Positions 1-7,336 of a stretch of 62,897 nucleotides of DNA are shown here, one piece after another. Position 1 is the first letter of the stretch. Every line of letters begins with the position of its first letter. A program made the translations under genes and the position numbers. Source of the stretch: Candidatus Zhuqueibacterota bacterium (GTDB lineage: Bacteria; Zhuqueibacterota; Zhuqueibacteria; Oceanimicrobiales; Oceanimicrobiaceae); assembly GCA_029262005.1 (NCBI GenBank), contig JAJDAG010000153.1, positions 1 to 62,897 of the forward strand. The letters run 5' to 3'. The notes beneath the pieces were generated by a model, which saw only the letters and a program-made list of their open reading frames with translations, searched no databases and was not told the DNA's origin.

Positions 1-99
1 TATATTGAGCTGTTCTACAATCGAAAGAGGCTGCATAGTACGCTTGACTATCAATGTCCTGCCGATTTTGAACAGAGTAATTGCAAGAAGTTAGATTAA
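1..99 (+). CDS. IS3-family transposase OrfB, C-terminal fragment
   Basis: The first 99 bases encode 32 residues and a TAA stop with no start codon, so this is the tail of a gene that begins outside the window. The residues YIELFYNRKRLHSTLDYQ followed by PADFE are the conserved C-terminus of the DDE integrase domain (rve family) of IS3-family OrfB proteins. The protein would catalyse strand transfer of the element. Only the tail is visible, so whether the copy is active cannot be told. Confidence 0.85.
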   Translation, partial: YIELFYNRKRLHSTLDYQCPADFEQSNCKKLD

Positions 100-129
100 C
101 TGACTGTCCAGTTTTTCGGGGTCGTACCA
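1..129 (+). mobile_element. 3' end of an IS3-family insertion sequence
   Basis: The window opens inside an insertion sequence. After the transposase stop codon the sequence continues into an end that reads CTGTCCAGTTTTTCGGGG and finishes in CCA at 129. Read inward this is TGG...CCCCGAAAAACTGGACAG, the usual style of IS3-family terminal repeats (TG...CA ends). The left end and the target duplication lie outside the window, so the target cannot be judged. Confidence 0.8.
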
Positions 130-170
130 TGAATCGGTTCATGCGTATTCTCGTATAGTTTAATAACATG

Positions 171-289
171 GCTAACCCGCAAGCGACGAAACAGCACAAA
201 ACCTTAAAAAAGCTCTAATTTCACTCAAACCAATATGCCCCAATAATCACACAGGCCAGCTTGTCGGGTTGAGCCAGCAGGAACAGGTA
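171..289 (-). repeat. attC-like inverted repeat closing a putative gene cassette
   Basis: Two arms, GGCTAACCCGCAAGC (172-186) and GCTTGTCGGGTTGAGCC (273-289), pair with two single-base bulges and enclose about 86 bases. On the minus strand the outer boxes read GCTCAAC and GTTAGCC, near the integron consensus RYYYAAC/GTTRRRY (7/7 and 6/7). The structure lies about 50 bases downstream of the stop of the minus-strand gene at 341-911, where a cassette attC should be. The stem is shorter than usual, so this call is weaker than the one at 1656-1785. Confidence 0.35.
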
Positions 290-340
290 TCTGTCAAATC
301 CTGCAAATTTCTTCTGCCGCAGCCGATGAAATAAAAAAAG

Positions 341-911
341 TTAAATAAAATGTCTGCCAAACCATTTTAAATCAGCTTCTTTGGTGGGCATCTTTCTGCT
401 GTAAATATCCCTATATTGAACAACGATCTCTAAATTCCTCAGAACCTTTCTGACTTCATCCCGAAAACCACTAAAAAGTTCATCTTTGACATCACCCAGT
501 AGCCTGATTAAAACAGCTTCTTCGTTCGGAGGAATTGACAAACCATCAAGGTTATCATAAAATGTGTCCCAGCTTATTCCGTCAGGAGGCGCTGGCATCC
601 ACGAAATAATGTCATCCTTTTGAATTTGCCCCATTCGTGAAATGAATTTCTCTACAATTAGCGGGCCGACACCGGTGTTTTTCAATTTAACAGCAATACG
701 GTTTTCGTAATCATTAATTAGGAATGTGTGCTATAGGAGTTAGTGATTTAAAATTATGGCGTCTTTGGATCCAAAGTGCGACCACGGCAACGAATATTGA
801 AAAAAATGAGATAACCAAAGCGCACAAGGCAGTCAGTGCCGCTACATGCTCGGGATTATTCTCTAGAAACCTAATTATATCTGCCATCGTTGATATTTGT
901 GTTTTTGCCAA
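341..911 (-). pseudogene. small membrane-anchored protein, split by a frameshift
   Basis: Two minus-strand frames join into one protein of about 190 residues. Frame one (911-714) gives an N-terminal stretch, one membrane segment (residues about 24-46, ALTALCALVISFFSIFVAVV) and ends ...LTPIAHIPN-stop. The second frame, open across the break, resumes directly with DYENRIAVKLKNTGVGPLIV and runs to 341. The join near 710 needs a +1 or -2 shift; in the shifted frame the bridge reads LINDYEN. Proteins with one N-terminal helix followed by a YENxIxVKLKNxGVGPLII module are a recurrent accessory-gene family of unknown function. It follows the 920-1618 gene by 8 bases, so the two may share a transcript or cassette. 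The shift could be real decay or a sequencing error. Confidence 0.6.
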
Positions 912-919
912 TTGAGTTT

Positions 920-1618
920 TTAAATTCTAATGTTTTTTTTATCGGAGTTGCTCGCAATCTTCCAATGATTAAATTTCGTCCATTCAACGTTAGTCTTCGT
1001 AGAGTTACCTATCTCACTCATTAGGTCTTTGTGTATGCCCTCCTTAAATGCTCGCACCAAGACGCGTTTTTTCAACAGGGCTTCAACCTCAAACATTAGC
1101 ACGCTATAGCCTCGCCTCTCTCGTGGTTTCCAAAAGGGAGTCTTCTTGATACACCGTGCTGCAACATCAGCACGGTGCTGATGATCTAATTTAGCCATTG
1201 GTTGATTGGGTGATAACCGTTCAAATTCCTCCCAGAACGCTTTGTCATTAACTTGGCCAAAGACACCCGTCATGCAGAACGGTTGATATCGATAATGCCG
1301 CTTATACTTCTCGAGGGCACAATCGAGAATCGCGTCGGTCCATCCATGTTTTCCTTGCTTTGCATCGAAGCCCTTTCTCGCGTTACTTCCCTTCTTGAAT
1401 TTCTCTAACCAGTCTTGTCCCAAAAGTAGTTCCCGTGGTGACGTGAGATATGAATGTTTCACATCAATCCAAAAATCGATCTTTTCGGCAGTTCCTTTGA
1501 CGATTGCGACTACTGCCACAGCCTCCGATGAGCCCCCGTCTGCGAGAACTGGATAGTCGATTGTCGAGAAGGATGATATCAGAATGTTGGTTGAATAGAC
1601 TATAGGTTTTTGTCCCAT
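920..1618 (-). CDS. hypothetical protein, 232 aa
   Basis: I do not recognise this protein. It is a soluble, basic polypeptide with no signal peptide or membrane segment; an early region (about residues 10-75) is strand-rich and reads like a small beta domain (FWIDVKHSYLTSPRELLLGQ), the rest is mixed and Trp/Lys-rich. An upstream in-frame start at 1666 exists, but the ATG at 1618 is preceded by AAAGGAAATTCTTG, a usable ribosome site, and the extra 16 residues lie close to the attC-like repeat, so 1618 is preferred. It is followed after 8 bases by the frameshifted gene at 341-911, and preceded by the attC-like site at 1656-1785, which fits a two-gene cassette. Confidence 0.6.
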   Translation of the reverse strand: MGQKPIVYSTNILISSFSTIDYPVLADGGSSEAVAVVAIVKGTAEKIDFWIDVKHSYLTSPRELLLGQDWLEKFKKGSNARKGFDAKQGKHGWTDAILDCALEKYKRHYRYQPFCMTGVFGQVNDKAFWEEFERLSPNQPMAKLDHQHRADVAARCIKKTPFWKPRERRGYSVLMFEVEALLKKRVLVRAFKEGIHKDLMSEIGNSTKTNVEWTKFNHWKIASNSDKKNIRI

Positions 1619-1655
1619 CAAGAATTTCCTTTCTCTACTCAATATAATCGCTACA

Positions 1656-1785
1656 CATAACGACACAATAAGGGGCCGCCGAATTGCGGGCCGCGATATT
1701 TAAATTACCGAAATGTTACTGCGGAGCAAGATGCTGAAATCAAGTACGCGTGTTCGGCGGTCGCTCTTTATTGATTTGTTATATT
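1656..1785 (-). repeat. putative integron attC site (long imperfect inverted repeat)
   Basis: On the minus strand the element starts ATATAACAAATCAATAA and ends CTTATTGTGTCGTTATGT. The arms (1754-1785 and 1656-1684) pair over roughly 30 bases with several unpaired bases on one side only, ending in CCGCCGAA/TTCGGCGG, and enclose about 70 bases. Outer boxes ATATAAC and GTTATGT each match RYYYAAC/GTTRRRY in six of seven positions. Total length, about 130, is in the attC range. It sits between the end of one minus-strand gene (1854) and the start of the next (1618), as an attC in a cassette array would. No integrase is in the window. Confidence 0.5.
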
Positions 1786-1853
1786 TAAATATGTAAATGA
1801 CGATATTTTATTAAACCGATATTCTTTTTGGTAAATTATAGGTTCATTTCAAA

Positions 1854-2513
1854 TCAAACTGGTTCTTTTGATTCTTTTAATATGCTGTCAAAAGATTTAC
1901 ATAAATTTTCGAATAAAATTTTATCATCTGAATGCTTTACTTTAAATGCTGGCCTATCATTAAAATCAAGATATGGAAAAGTTGGTGAAACAATGACAAA
2001 GCCATCATCTTGGTCTTTATCTATAAATAGGTATAATGCGGTTGGGAAAGTATCGTAACATCTCACTTCAATGTTTTTTCTTGATGCTTCATCAACACTA
2101 TTAACCCACTTGTTGATATATTTTATAGCCCCTTGTATGTCTTCTGTAACAGCTGGGTGTAATGTTAAGCGTTGGAAGTCTTCAATATTAGGATTGATTA
2201 AATTCTCATCATCAAAATCAGCCATATAGAGAATTTTTGCTTTGCATCCAGATAGTAACTTTTTTTTAATTAAATCTTCATTATGTCGGAGAAAATTTGT
2301 TGCATGAATAGCCACAAGGCATATTTCACTTTGGGCTTTGTTTATACTGTCCTCATGGGGTGGTGTAACGCCTCAGTTGGAATTGGACATACGGTGGCTC
2401 CTTTTTAGTTTTTTTGCCACCTTAAATATAAACCCTTGTTTGTCCAATTCCAACTGAGGCGTTACACTTTTCCCATTTAAGTGCTCCATAAGTGGTGCAC
2501 TTTCATTATGCAT
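1854..2513 (-). pseudogene. DUF5919/PLD-like accessory protein interrupted by a 105-bp element
   Basis: The open body (2362-1854) reads HEDSINKAQSEICLVAIHAT onward without a start codon. A good ATG with an AGAGG ribosome site lies at 2513 and encodes MHNESAPLMEHLNGK up to 2468, where a 105-bp element (2363-2467) begins. The element is 35 codons long, so the head and body are in the same frame, and reading through it meets a single TGA near its far end (2374-2372). The body has the pattern of an alpha/beta domain in which a set of small helices precedes LxxGCKAKILYMADFDDEN, similar to DUF5919-type or phospholipase-D-like modules found in accessory regions. The family call is weak; the interruption is clear. 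If TGA is not bypassed, only a GTG-initiated fragment from about 2318 could be made. Confidence 0.55.
2363..2467. mobile_element. 105-bp MITE-like element with perfect 27-bp terminal inverted repeats
   Basis: GTGTAACGCCTCAGTTGG... at 2363-2389 is repeated as its exact reverse complement at 2441-2467 (27 of 27 bases). The 51-bp centre carries a small inner GGTGGC/GCCACC pair and A/T runs. No obvious target duplication flanks it. It lies inside a coding frame on the minus strand. A transcript would fold into a long hairpin. It codes for nothing itself, so it would need a transposase acting in trans. Confidence 0.7.
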
Positions 2514-2585
2514 AGAACCTCTACCGACTAAAATATAACTAGTTGATTACGTGGTGAATCTATACAATTTCAACTGTCTACATAT

Positions 2586-2599
2586 AGACAAATTTGTCT
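2586..2599. promoter_or_regulatory. 14-bp perfect palindrome
   Basis: AGACAAATTTGTCT is a perfect palindrome about 75 bases upstream of the ATG at 2513 on the minus strand. Position and symmetry suit an operator for a dimeric regulator of the minus-strand cassette gene. No regulator gene is next to it. Confidence 0.3.
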
Positions 2600-3159
2600 A
2601 AATAAAGTCATTCTTGTTATTCCGTACCGGTTCGCCAAACCCTGGCCAAAGCCCGGCAAGATACAGTCTATTATGGCGCAGCAAAAACATCGCACCTGCA
2701 TTTCTGCAGTGCGCTTGCGCTAGTATTTTATAAGAATATGTTGTCTGCTTTGCTCAAGCAGCTTAAATTTCGCCAATAGATGCATTGTCAATCCCTGTTT
2801 GGTTCATCGACAATTTGCTTCTCCCACCATCATGGTAGTTTCGCGAACACTCGGAGTCGGAAGAGTGTGGGAGTGGAAATGTATAAAAACAATATAAAAC
2901 AGCATATTAACAATGTCAAAAGAAAAAAACTGCATTATGCAAAAACCGGCTATGGTCACATTGCAAGTTAAGGCCAATTCGGCCGTTGCTGCTGCAAAAA
3001 CACAACGACGCAGGCATCAGAAGATCGGCGGGCACAACTTCGGTTTTGCCTGGCTCTGTTGCCATGAAAATCGCAACGCCAACGCACTGCACGCCAATAG
3101 CAACGGTTAAACAAAACCGGGTATTTGTAAATGAATCAGGTAAAATTCACTAAGGTGGG
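2600..3159. other. non-coding or decayed stretch
   Basis: No convincing gene is seen. The longest open frame (2913-3110, 65 codons) lacks a ribosome site and reads as low-complexity Ala/Arg/Asn sequence. Composition shifts from AT-rich to C-rich toward the repeat array that starts at 3160, and phrases such as CAACGCCAACGCACTGC in 3070-3095 already resemble decayed repeat units. Confidence 0.4.
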
Positions 3160-3411
3160 TTTAAACATACTTCAACCAATGCAAAACAGGCCGTTACCAA
3201 AGCAAAACACCATTGTGCAAATGTAAAACTCAACCCGGCCAGGGCAAAACACGACTGGTCCAACGCAAAACCTAGCCGGGCCGGCGCCACACACAACCCG
3301 GACAAGGCAACACAGGCGTGGTACCAGGCGACACAGAAGCGGGACAACTTAACACGCATATGGGCCGGGACAAAACACCATCGGTGCAACCCGGAACAGG
3401 CCCGGGCCGAG
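3160..3411. repeat. degenerate 21-bp tandem repeat array, about 12 units
   Basis: From 3160 to 3411 the sequence falls into consecutive 21-base units, each beginning with a variant of GCAAAACA and most carrying a CCGGGCCA-like second half; boundaries at 3181, 3202, 3223 and so on keep exact 21-base spacing through 3391. Because 21 is divisible by three the plus-strand frame gives a repeating heptapeptide of the kind KTxPGQG, but it is broken by a TAG at 3274 and has no start, so it is either a decayed repetitive gene or a non-coding minisatellite. Confidence 0.7.
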
Positions 3412-3544
3412 GTTGTTTTTATTTGTGCGAGCCCAACAACTGTGGCTGCAAAGGCCTGATTATTCAGTGGCCGGCAAACTCTAACCGGTTTTTTACACCT
3501 TTTCAGAGTGGAATTTGCTGCAAGCGCTGCGCATTTATATCGCG

Positions 3545-3685
3545 CCTGAATAAATCACAGCATCTTTGTCATTCAGCCGCAACCTGTTTAGTTGACAGCC
3601 GCTTATTTTAGCCAAAAGACGCCACCTGCGTCACAATCGGACGCATGAATTTTACTTTAGGCTGTGAATGCGTGCATGATTCAGG
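3545..3685. repeat. dispersed repeat family A, copy 1
   Basis: This about 141-bp element starts CCTGAATAAATCACAG and ends CTGTGAAT...GATTCAGG, giving imperfect terminal inverted repeats. Inside are the shared blocks TTTGTCATTC, AAGACGCC and CACAATCGGACGCATGA, which also occur in the same order at 5164-5305 and 43589-43730. It is the most diverged of the three copies. It overlaps the in-frame upstream extension of the next gene, supporting a later start for that gene. Confidence 0.65.
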
Positions 3686-3774
3686 CTAAAGCATTGCTGC
3701 GCGCTCACCGATACTTAAAGAGTCTCTCGCACAAGCACATAACTTATAGCCAAATCAGAAAGGAGACTGAAATT

Positions 3775-4554
3775 ATGGTACCCGCGTATCGATTGCAAAA
3801 AGTTGAAAATGCGATGCTGCGGCTGGACAAAATACTGTCCGGCGCAGAAGTCACAAATCTCACCTTGCCGGAAGCGTTGAAAACCGGGATAGACAACAAT
3901 CGTCAGGCGCTGGCAGACAATGTAGAAAATTACGCCCTGGCCCGGCGTGAACATGCTTTGACAGCTTTGTCTTTGCGCGCCATGCAAAATGAAACGCTGC
4001 TGTTGTTGCGGCGTGCGCGTCAGTTTGTCGGCTCGCATTTGTCACTGCCTGAGCGTGACGCCATGCGCAAACAATATGGCCTGGCCACTTTGCACCGGTT
4101 TGGCCAGGAGCGGATGTTACAGATTTTGACCAATGTTATTGCCGTGTCGGCATCACAAACCGATCCCGCCTTAAAATTACCAGCGGACATGGTGACAAGC
4201 GCACAAACGCTGCAGCAGGCATTTCACCATGCTCTGGATAATAAACGCCATTATTTCGCCGGGAAAATCAGCCTGCGCCAGAGCCGTGTCGATGTTATCC
4301 GGGAATTTCGCAAAGTGCGCAACCAGGTTTATGCTTTTCTCATGCAAGTCATGCCCGAGGGCAGCCGCGATCCACGTCTCACGGACTTTGGTTTCCGCCC
4401 TTCTGTGTTGCGGCGAAAAGCAAAAGCATCGGCGATGGTGACAATGGCCTCTGAATTTGAGAATAATGGGAAAGGTTTTAACGCAGGCTTCACTGAGAAC
4501 GCTGAATTCAGCAGAGAAAAATCCATGCAGGTAATATTACAAGAGCAAAATTAA
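3775..4554 (+). CDS. hypothetical helical protein, 259 aa
   Basis: Family not recognised. The sequence is almost entirely predicted helix: Leu/Ala/Arg-rich stretches with few Gly/Pro, no signal peptide, no membrane segment. One longer stretch (about residues 60-95, HALTALSLRAMQNETLLLLR) looks like a long amphipathic helix or coiled coil. The ATG at 3775 is chosen because AAAGGAGACTGAAATT precedes it; the frame is open from 3664 but that extension is repeat-derived sequence. It stands alone, with repeats on both sides, and no neighbour gives a functional hint. Confidence 0.6.
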   Translation: MVPAYRLQKVENAMLRLDKILSGAEVTNLTLPEALKTGIDNNRQALADNVENYALARREHALTALSLRAMQNETLLLLRRARQFVGSHLSLPERDAMRKQYGLATLHRFGQERMLQILTNVIAVSASQTDPALKLPADMVTSAQTLQQAFHHALDNKRHYFAGKISLRQSRVDVIREFRKVRNQVYAFLMQVMPEGSRDPRLTDFGFRPSVLRRKAKASAMVTMASEFENNGKGFNAGFTENAEFSREKSMQVILQEQN

Positions 4555-4727
4555 GCGATTTAATTTGCAGTTCATTTCGTGAAATGTGCCATGTACGCAG
4601 TGTACGCTTTAGCTTCGCCCCTGCCACGCCTCTGGCACGCTGCGGCGTGCACACCATACGCAGGTGGCGTTCTTACAACAGCAATTCCGATGTGTTGACA
4701 AATGAAATTATATTCGCTTGGCTATCA
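4555..4727. repeat. REP-like palindromic sequence
   Basis: About 4593-4671 contains GTACGCAGTGTACGCTTT and CACGCCTCTGGCACGCTGCGGCGTGC, short palindromes that could fold into hairpins. Related phrases recur near 5519 (GCTGCGGCATGCACACAATACGC) and near 62072 (GTACGTAGTGCACGCTTCAG), so this is probably a dispersed repetitive extragenic element. No gene is seen. Confidence 0.4.
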
Positions 4728-4952
4728 CTAGGCCGCATATCGAAGCATTTCAAAATCTACGCCACGCGCTACTGCTTCCCGCCCTTTCTTGAGCAAATCA
4801 TCATTCATACTTGAAGACAAATATTCTTCTCCACAACTCTCGCAAACTTGAGCGGGAACATTCTTGAACACAAGCGTTGTTTCTCCCTTCTCAAGTAGCA
4901 CTGTGATTTTACCTTCTAATGTTTCTCCGTTTCGGCAAATTGCACATTTCAC
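4728..4952 (-). CDS. YgiT/MqsA-type zinc-finger antitoxin
   Basis: This 74-residue protein begins MKCAICRNGETLEGK and carries two CxxC pairs (residues 3-6 and 36-39 region, QVCESCGEEYL), the zinc-binding layout of YgiT-type domains in MqsA-like antitoxins. These proteins neutralise a small partner toxin, commonly a DUF4258 or MqsR-like protein, and repress their own operon when a helix-turn-helix is present. Here only the zinc-finger part exists, with no DNA-binding domain. It starts at GTG (4952) in a GTGA overlap with the remnant of the DUF4258 toxin gene upstream. Confidence 0.75.
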   Translation of the reverse strand: MKCAICRNGETLEGKITVLLEKGETTLVFKNVPAQVCESCGEEYLSSSMNDDLLKKGREAVARGVDFEMLRYAA

Positions 4953-5163
4953 GGCTTGGTTCTCCTGCTAAAATTATCGTACCATTTATGCGGATCAGGT
5001 GCATATGTAGTAATCAAATATAATCGTTGTGATTGCGAAGCAATTGCCGCCACACTGTGCAATGCACGACCATCCCGAGCTTGTCCATTCACCCACATGC
5101 CTGGAAACGGATAATCTTTCAATTACTCGGTAAGTGGAGAGCTGCGATGCGCTATAAATCTAT
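4949..5163 (-). pseudogene. DUF4258-type toxin, frameshifted and N-terminally truncated
   Basis: The minus strand from 5098 encodes MWVNGQARDGRALHSVAAIA, then LYLITTYAPDPHKWYDNF and RRTKP-stop, the C-terminal half of DUF4258 toxins partnered with YgiT/MqsA-like antitoxins. Upstream the frame hits TAA, but in another frame SASQLSTYRVIER is readable and would continue naturally into DYPFPGMW, so there is a frameshift near 5110. The similarity stops at the boundary of dispersed repeat A (5164). Reading: the repeat removed or displaced the N-terminus, then a frameshift followed. The antitoxin downstream is intact, an orphan antitoxin. Confidence 0.6.
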
Positions 5164-5305
5164 CCTGAATAATTCACAGCACCCTTGTCATTCTGGAGGA
5201 TTTTTTTTAATTTACAGCAGTTTGCCAAGCTAACAAGACGCCTCATGAGTGACAATCCGGTGTATGACGTTTGACCTTAAGTTATAAATTCATGAATAAA
5301 GCAGG
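5164..5305. repeat. dispersed repeat family A, copy 2
   Basis: It starts CCTGAATAATTCACAGCA, carries TTGTCATTCTGGAGGA, CCAAGCTAACAAGACGCCTC and GAGTGACAATCCGG, and ends near ATGAATAAAGCAGG. It is very close to the copy at 43589-43730, with only scattered base differences, so these two are recent. Its left edge coincides with the end of the broken toxin gene. Confidence 0.8.
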
Positions 5306-5321
5306 CTATTATCCATATCGC

Positions 5322-5483
5322 CTACAATATCACAATCTTGTTTTTGACTTGCAACAAAAAAGCCGTGAGCTCGAACTGCATAGGACTGGCCGAAGTGTCA
5401 ATATCATAAAGCAGCCCTGGTTTTCTGCCTTCAACCTGAAGAAAATAATCGTGCGCTCGCGAAATTAGCTGCTTCGCAAACAT
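5322..5483 (-). CDS. possible short gene or gene remnant, 53 aa
   Basis: The minus strand from an ATG at 5483 reads MFAKQLISRAHDYFLQVEG, then LLYDIDTSASPMQFELTAFL and ends KNKIVIL-stop at 5322. Composition is more protein-like than the opposite-strand frame over the same bases, which reads as noise. I do not recognise it. It lies beside repeat A and may be the surviving part of a longer gene. Confidence is low. Confidence 0.25.
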   Translation of the reverse strand: MFAKQLISRAHDYFLQVEGRKPGLLYDIDTSASPMQFELTAFLLQVKNKIVIL

Positions 5484-5591
5484 GAGTTTAGCAACAAGCA
5501 AAATTTAACGAATCGTTGGCTGCGGCATGCACACAATACGCCCGCGTGCAACACGCTTGCGATGCCGGAACTTAAACCCCACATATTTTTG

Positions 5592-5620
5592 TTGAAATTC
5601 TAACTGGTTTATGATATATT
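5592..5620 (+). promoter_or_regulatory. sigma70-like promoter of the TPR/glycan operon
   Basis: TTGAAA (5592-5597), a 17-base spacer and TATATT (5615-5620) lie 30 bases before the ATG at 5651. The match to the vegetative consensus is good and there is no competing upstream plus-strand gene, so this is the probable start of the operon beginning with the TPR protein. Confidence 0.5.
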
Positions 5621-5650
5621 CATAGATTAATTACTCTGGAGATAGCTTAG

Positions 5651-7336
5651 ATGTCTTGTTGTAAATTTTGCCTTGTGCTCGTCGCAGTCAGTGTCTGTAT
5701 TTCGAGTCGGGCGTTTCCACAAACCAACCCCACTGCAAAAGAAAGTTTTCATGCCAAGGCAGCCGATCTGGTCATCCAGGGTTCTGTCTATGAGCTCAAC
5801 GGACAATTCAACAAGGCGCTCGGTGCTTACACCGAAGCGTTGATTTACGAACCGGGCTCAGCGTCCATCAGTTACGCAGTCGGTAAACAGTACACCTGGC
5901 TCGGCAAGATTGAAACGGCTGTAAGAATGCTCCGGCGCAGCATTGCTGCTGATGAAGACTTTCTCGACAGCCATCTTCTCCTGGCGCAAATTCACCAGAG
6001 GAAAAACCAAATCAAGCTTGCAGAAAAGCACTATCTGGGCGTCATTCGCATTGATTCTACCCATATTGAAGCGCAACTCAGTCTCGGGCAAATTTACAAT
6101 GCCCGCAAAGAGTATAAGAAGGCAACCGGGTATTTCGAAAAACTGGTTGGTTCGGGTTATGGCAGCCATGAAATCCGTTTTCAGTTGGGGAACTTGTATT
6201 TTAAGATAAAGGATTTTGCTTCGGCTCACCGCACATTTAAACAGTATGTTGATGACTATCCGGAAATTGAACAGGGTTATCTGGCAGTTGGCGCTGTACT
6301 CAAAGCAAAAGAGGATACAACCGCTGCAATTGAGTGGTATCAAAATGCCTACGAACAGAACCCTGATTTCAAGGCTCTGCGCGAAGAGTTGGCCAACACC
6401 CTTGTCGCAGCGAATAAATGGGACGCTGCCATCGCCCTGTTTGAAAAAACAGCTCTTAGTGATACCGCAGACATCCTGCTCAGACTGCGTCTCGGTGATC
6501 TTTATCTGGCCAAGGGCGATACCACAGGCGCCATCCACGCCTATGAAAATGTGACCCGCTCGCACCCGAAAGAATGGCGCAGCTATTTTAAAGTCGGGCT
6601 CGTGTATTTCTCCATGCAAGACTGGGACAAAAGCATTTCATACTTTCAACAATCTGCGGACCAGAACAAATCATGGCCGGACACCTGGTTTCGACTCGGA
6701 CTGGCTTATCAGCAAAACCGAGATCTGACGAATGCTGAGTCAAGTTATCGCGAAGCTCAGAAACTGGCGCCATTGCATGCCGGTGTAAACCTCAATCTGG
6801 GCAATGTTCTTCTGCAACTGAGCAAAACGGGCGAAGCCATCGAATTTCTGTTGAAGGCTGCTGAAAATGCGCCAGACAGCTCATGGCTGCTGTCATCCGC
6901 CATGGCAACTCTCGGCGATGCTTATAATGCGCTGCAACAGCATGACAAAAGCGAAGACTATTACCGTAGAGCGCTTGCACTCGATCCGGACAACGCGACC
7001 ATACTCAACAACTACAGCTACAGTCTGGCTGAGCGTGAAAAATGGTTGGAGGAAGCATTAACCATGGCCACCAAAGCTGTGGCCAAAGAGCCTGAAAATG
7101 GCGCATTTTTCGACACAATCGGCTGGATCTACTTCAAATTAAAAGAATATGATCAAGCCCTGCAACACATAAAAAAATCTATTGAATTGAGAGACAGCTC
7201 TGCTGAGGTCTTTGAACATCTCGGTGATGTTTACGACAAGCTGGGGCATGCCGAGCTTGCCACTAAGTCCTGGCAACGGGCCCGGAAGCTCGATCCCAAC
7301 CGCCAAAGTGTACTCAACAAGCTGGGGATCCATTGA
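5651..7336 (+). CDS. secreted tetratricopeptide-repeat protein
   Basis: The 561-residue protein has an N-terminal signal peptide (cleavage likely after RAFPQ, about residue 24) followed by a nearly continuous run of TPR units, about 13 by eye, each with the usual LGxxYxxxGxxxxAxxxxxxAL pattern (for example GDAYNALQQHDKSEDYYRRA and LGDVYDKLGHAELATKSWQR). Such proteins act as scaffolds in the periplasm or at the outer membrane, often in envelope biogenesis or export. Its stop overlaps the TTG start of the DUF4292 lipoprotein by three bases, so the two are translationally coupled and probably work together at the cell envelope. No catalytic domain is visible. Confidence 0.9.
   Translation: MSCCKFCLVLVAVSVCISSRAFPQTNPTAKESFHAKAADLVIQGSVYELNGQFNKALGAYTEALIYEPGSASISYAVGKQYTWLGKIETAVRMLRRSIAADEDFLDSHLLLAQIHQRKNQIKLAEKHYLGVIRIDSTHIEAQLSLGQIYNARKEYKKATGYFEKLVGSGYGSHEIRFQLGNLYFKIKDFASAHRTFKQYVDDYPEIEQGYLAVGAVLKAKEDTTAAIEWYQNAYEQNPDFKALREELANTLVAANKWDAAIALFEKTALSDTADILLRLRLGDLYLAKGDTTGAIHAYENVTRSHPKEWRSYFKVGLVYFSMQDWDKSISYFQQSADQNKSWPDTWFRLGLAYQQNRDLTNAESSYREAQKLAPLHAGVNLNLGNVLLQLSKTGEAIEFLLKAAENAPDSSWLLSSAMATLGDAYNALQQHDKSEDYYRRALALDPDNATILNNYSYSLAEREKWLEEALTMATKAVAKEPENGAFFDTIGWIYFKLKEYDQALQHIKKSIELRDSSAEVFEHLGDVYDKLGHAELATKSWQRARKLDPNRQSVLNKLGIH

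Noticed and set aside
2913-3110. 65-codon plus-strand frame MSKEKNCIMQ...
   Set aside because: No ribosome site, low-complexity C-terminus and no recognisable domain; more likely decayed repeat sequence.
3150-3389. Minus-strand 79-codon frame with CFAL repeats
   Set aside because: The apparent peptide repeat follows from the 21-bp DNA array; no start signal and the repeat is degenerate.
3160-3411. Possible CRISPR array
   Set aside because: Units are contiguous 21-mers without conserved repeats separated by unique spacers, and no cas gene is present.
5271-5468. Plus-strand 65-codon frame beside repeat A
   Set aside because: Starts inside the repeat and lacks protein-like composition; the opposite strand over the same bases is somewhat more convincing.
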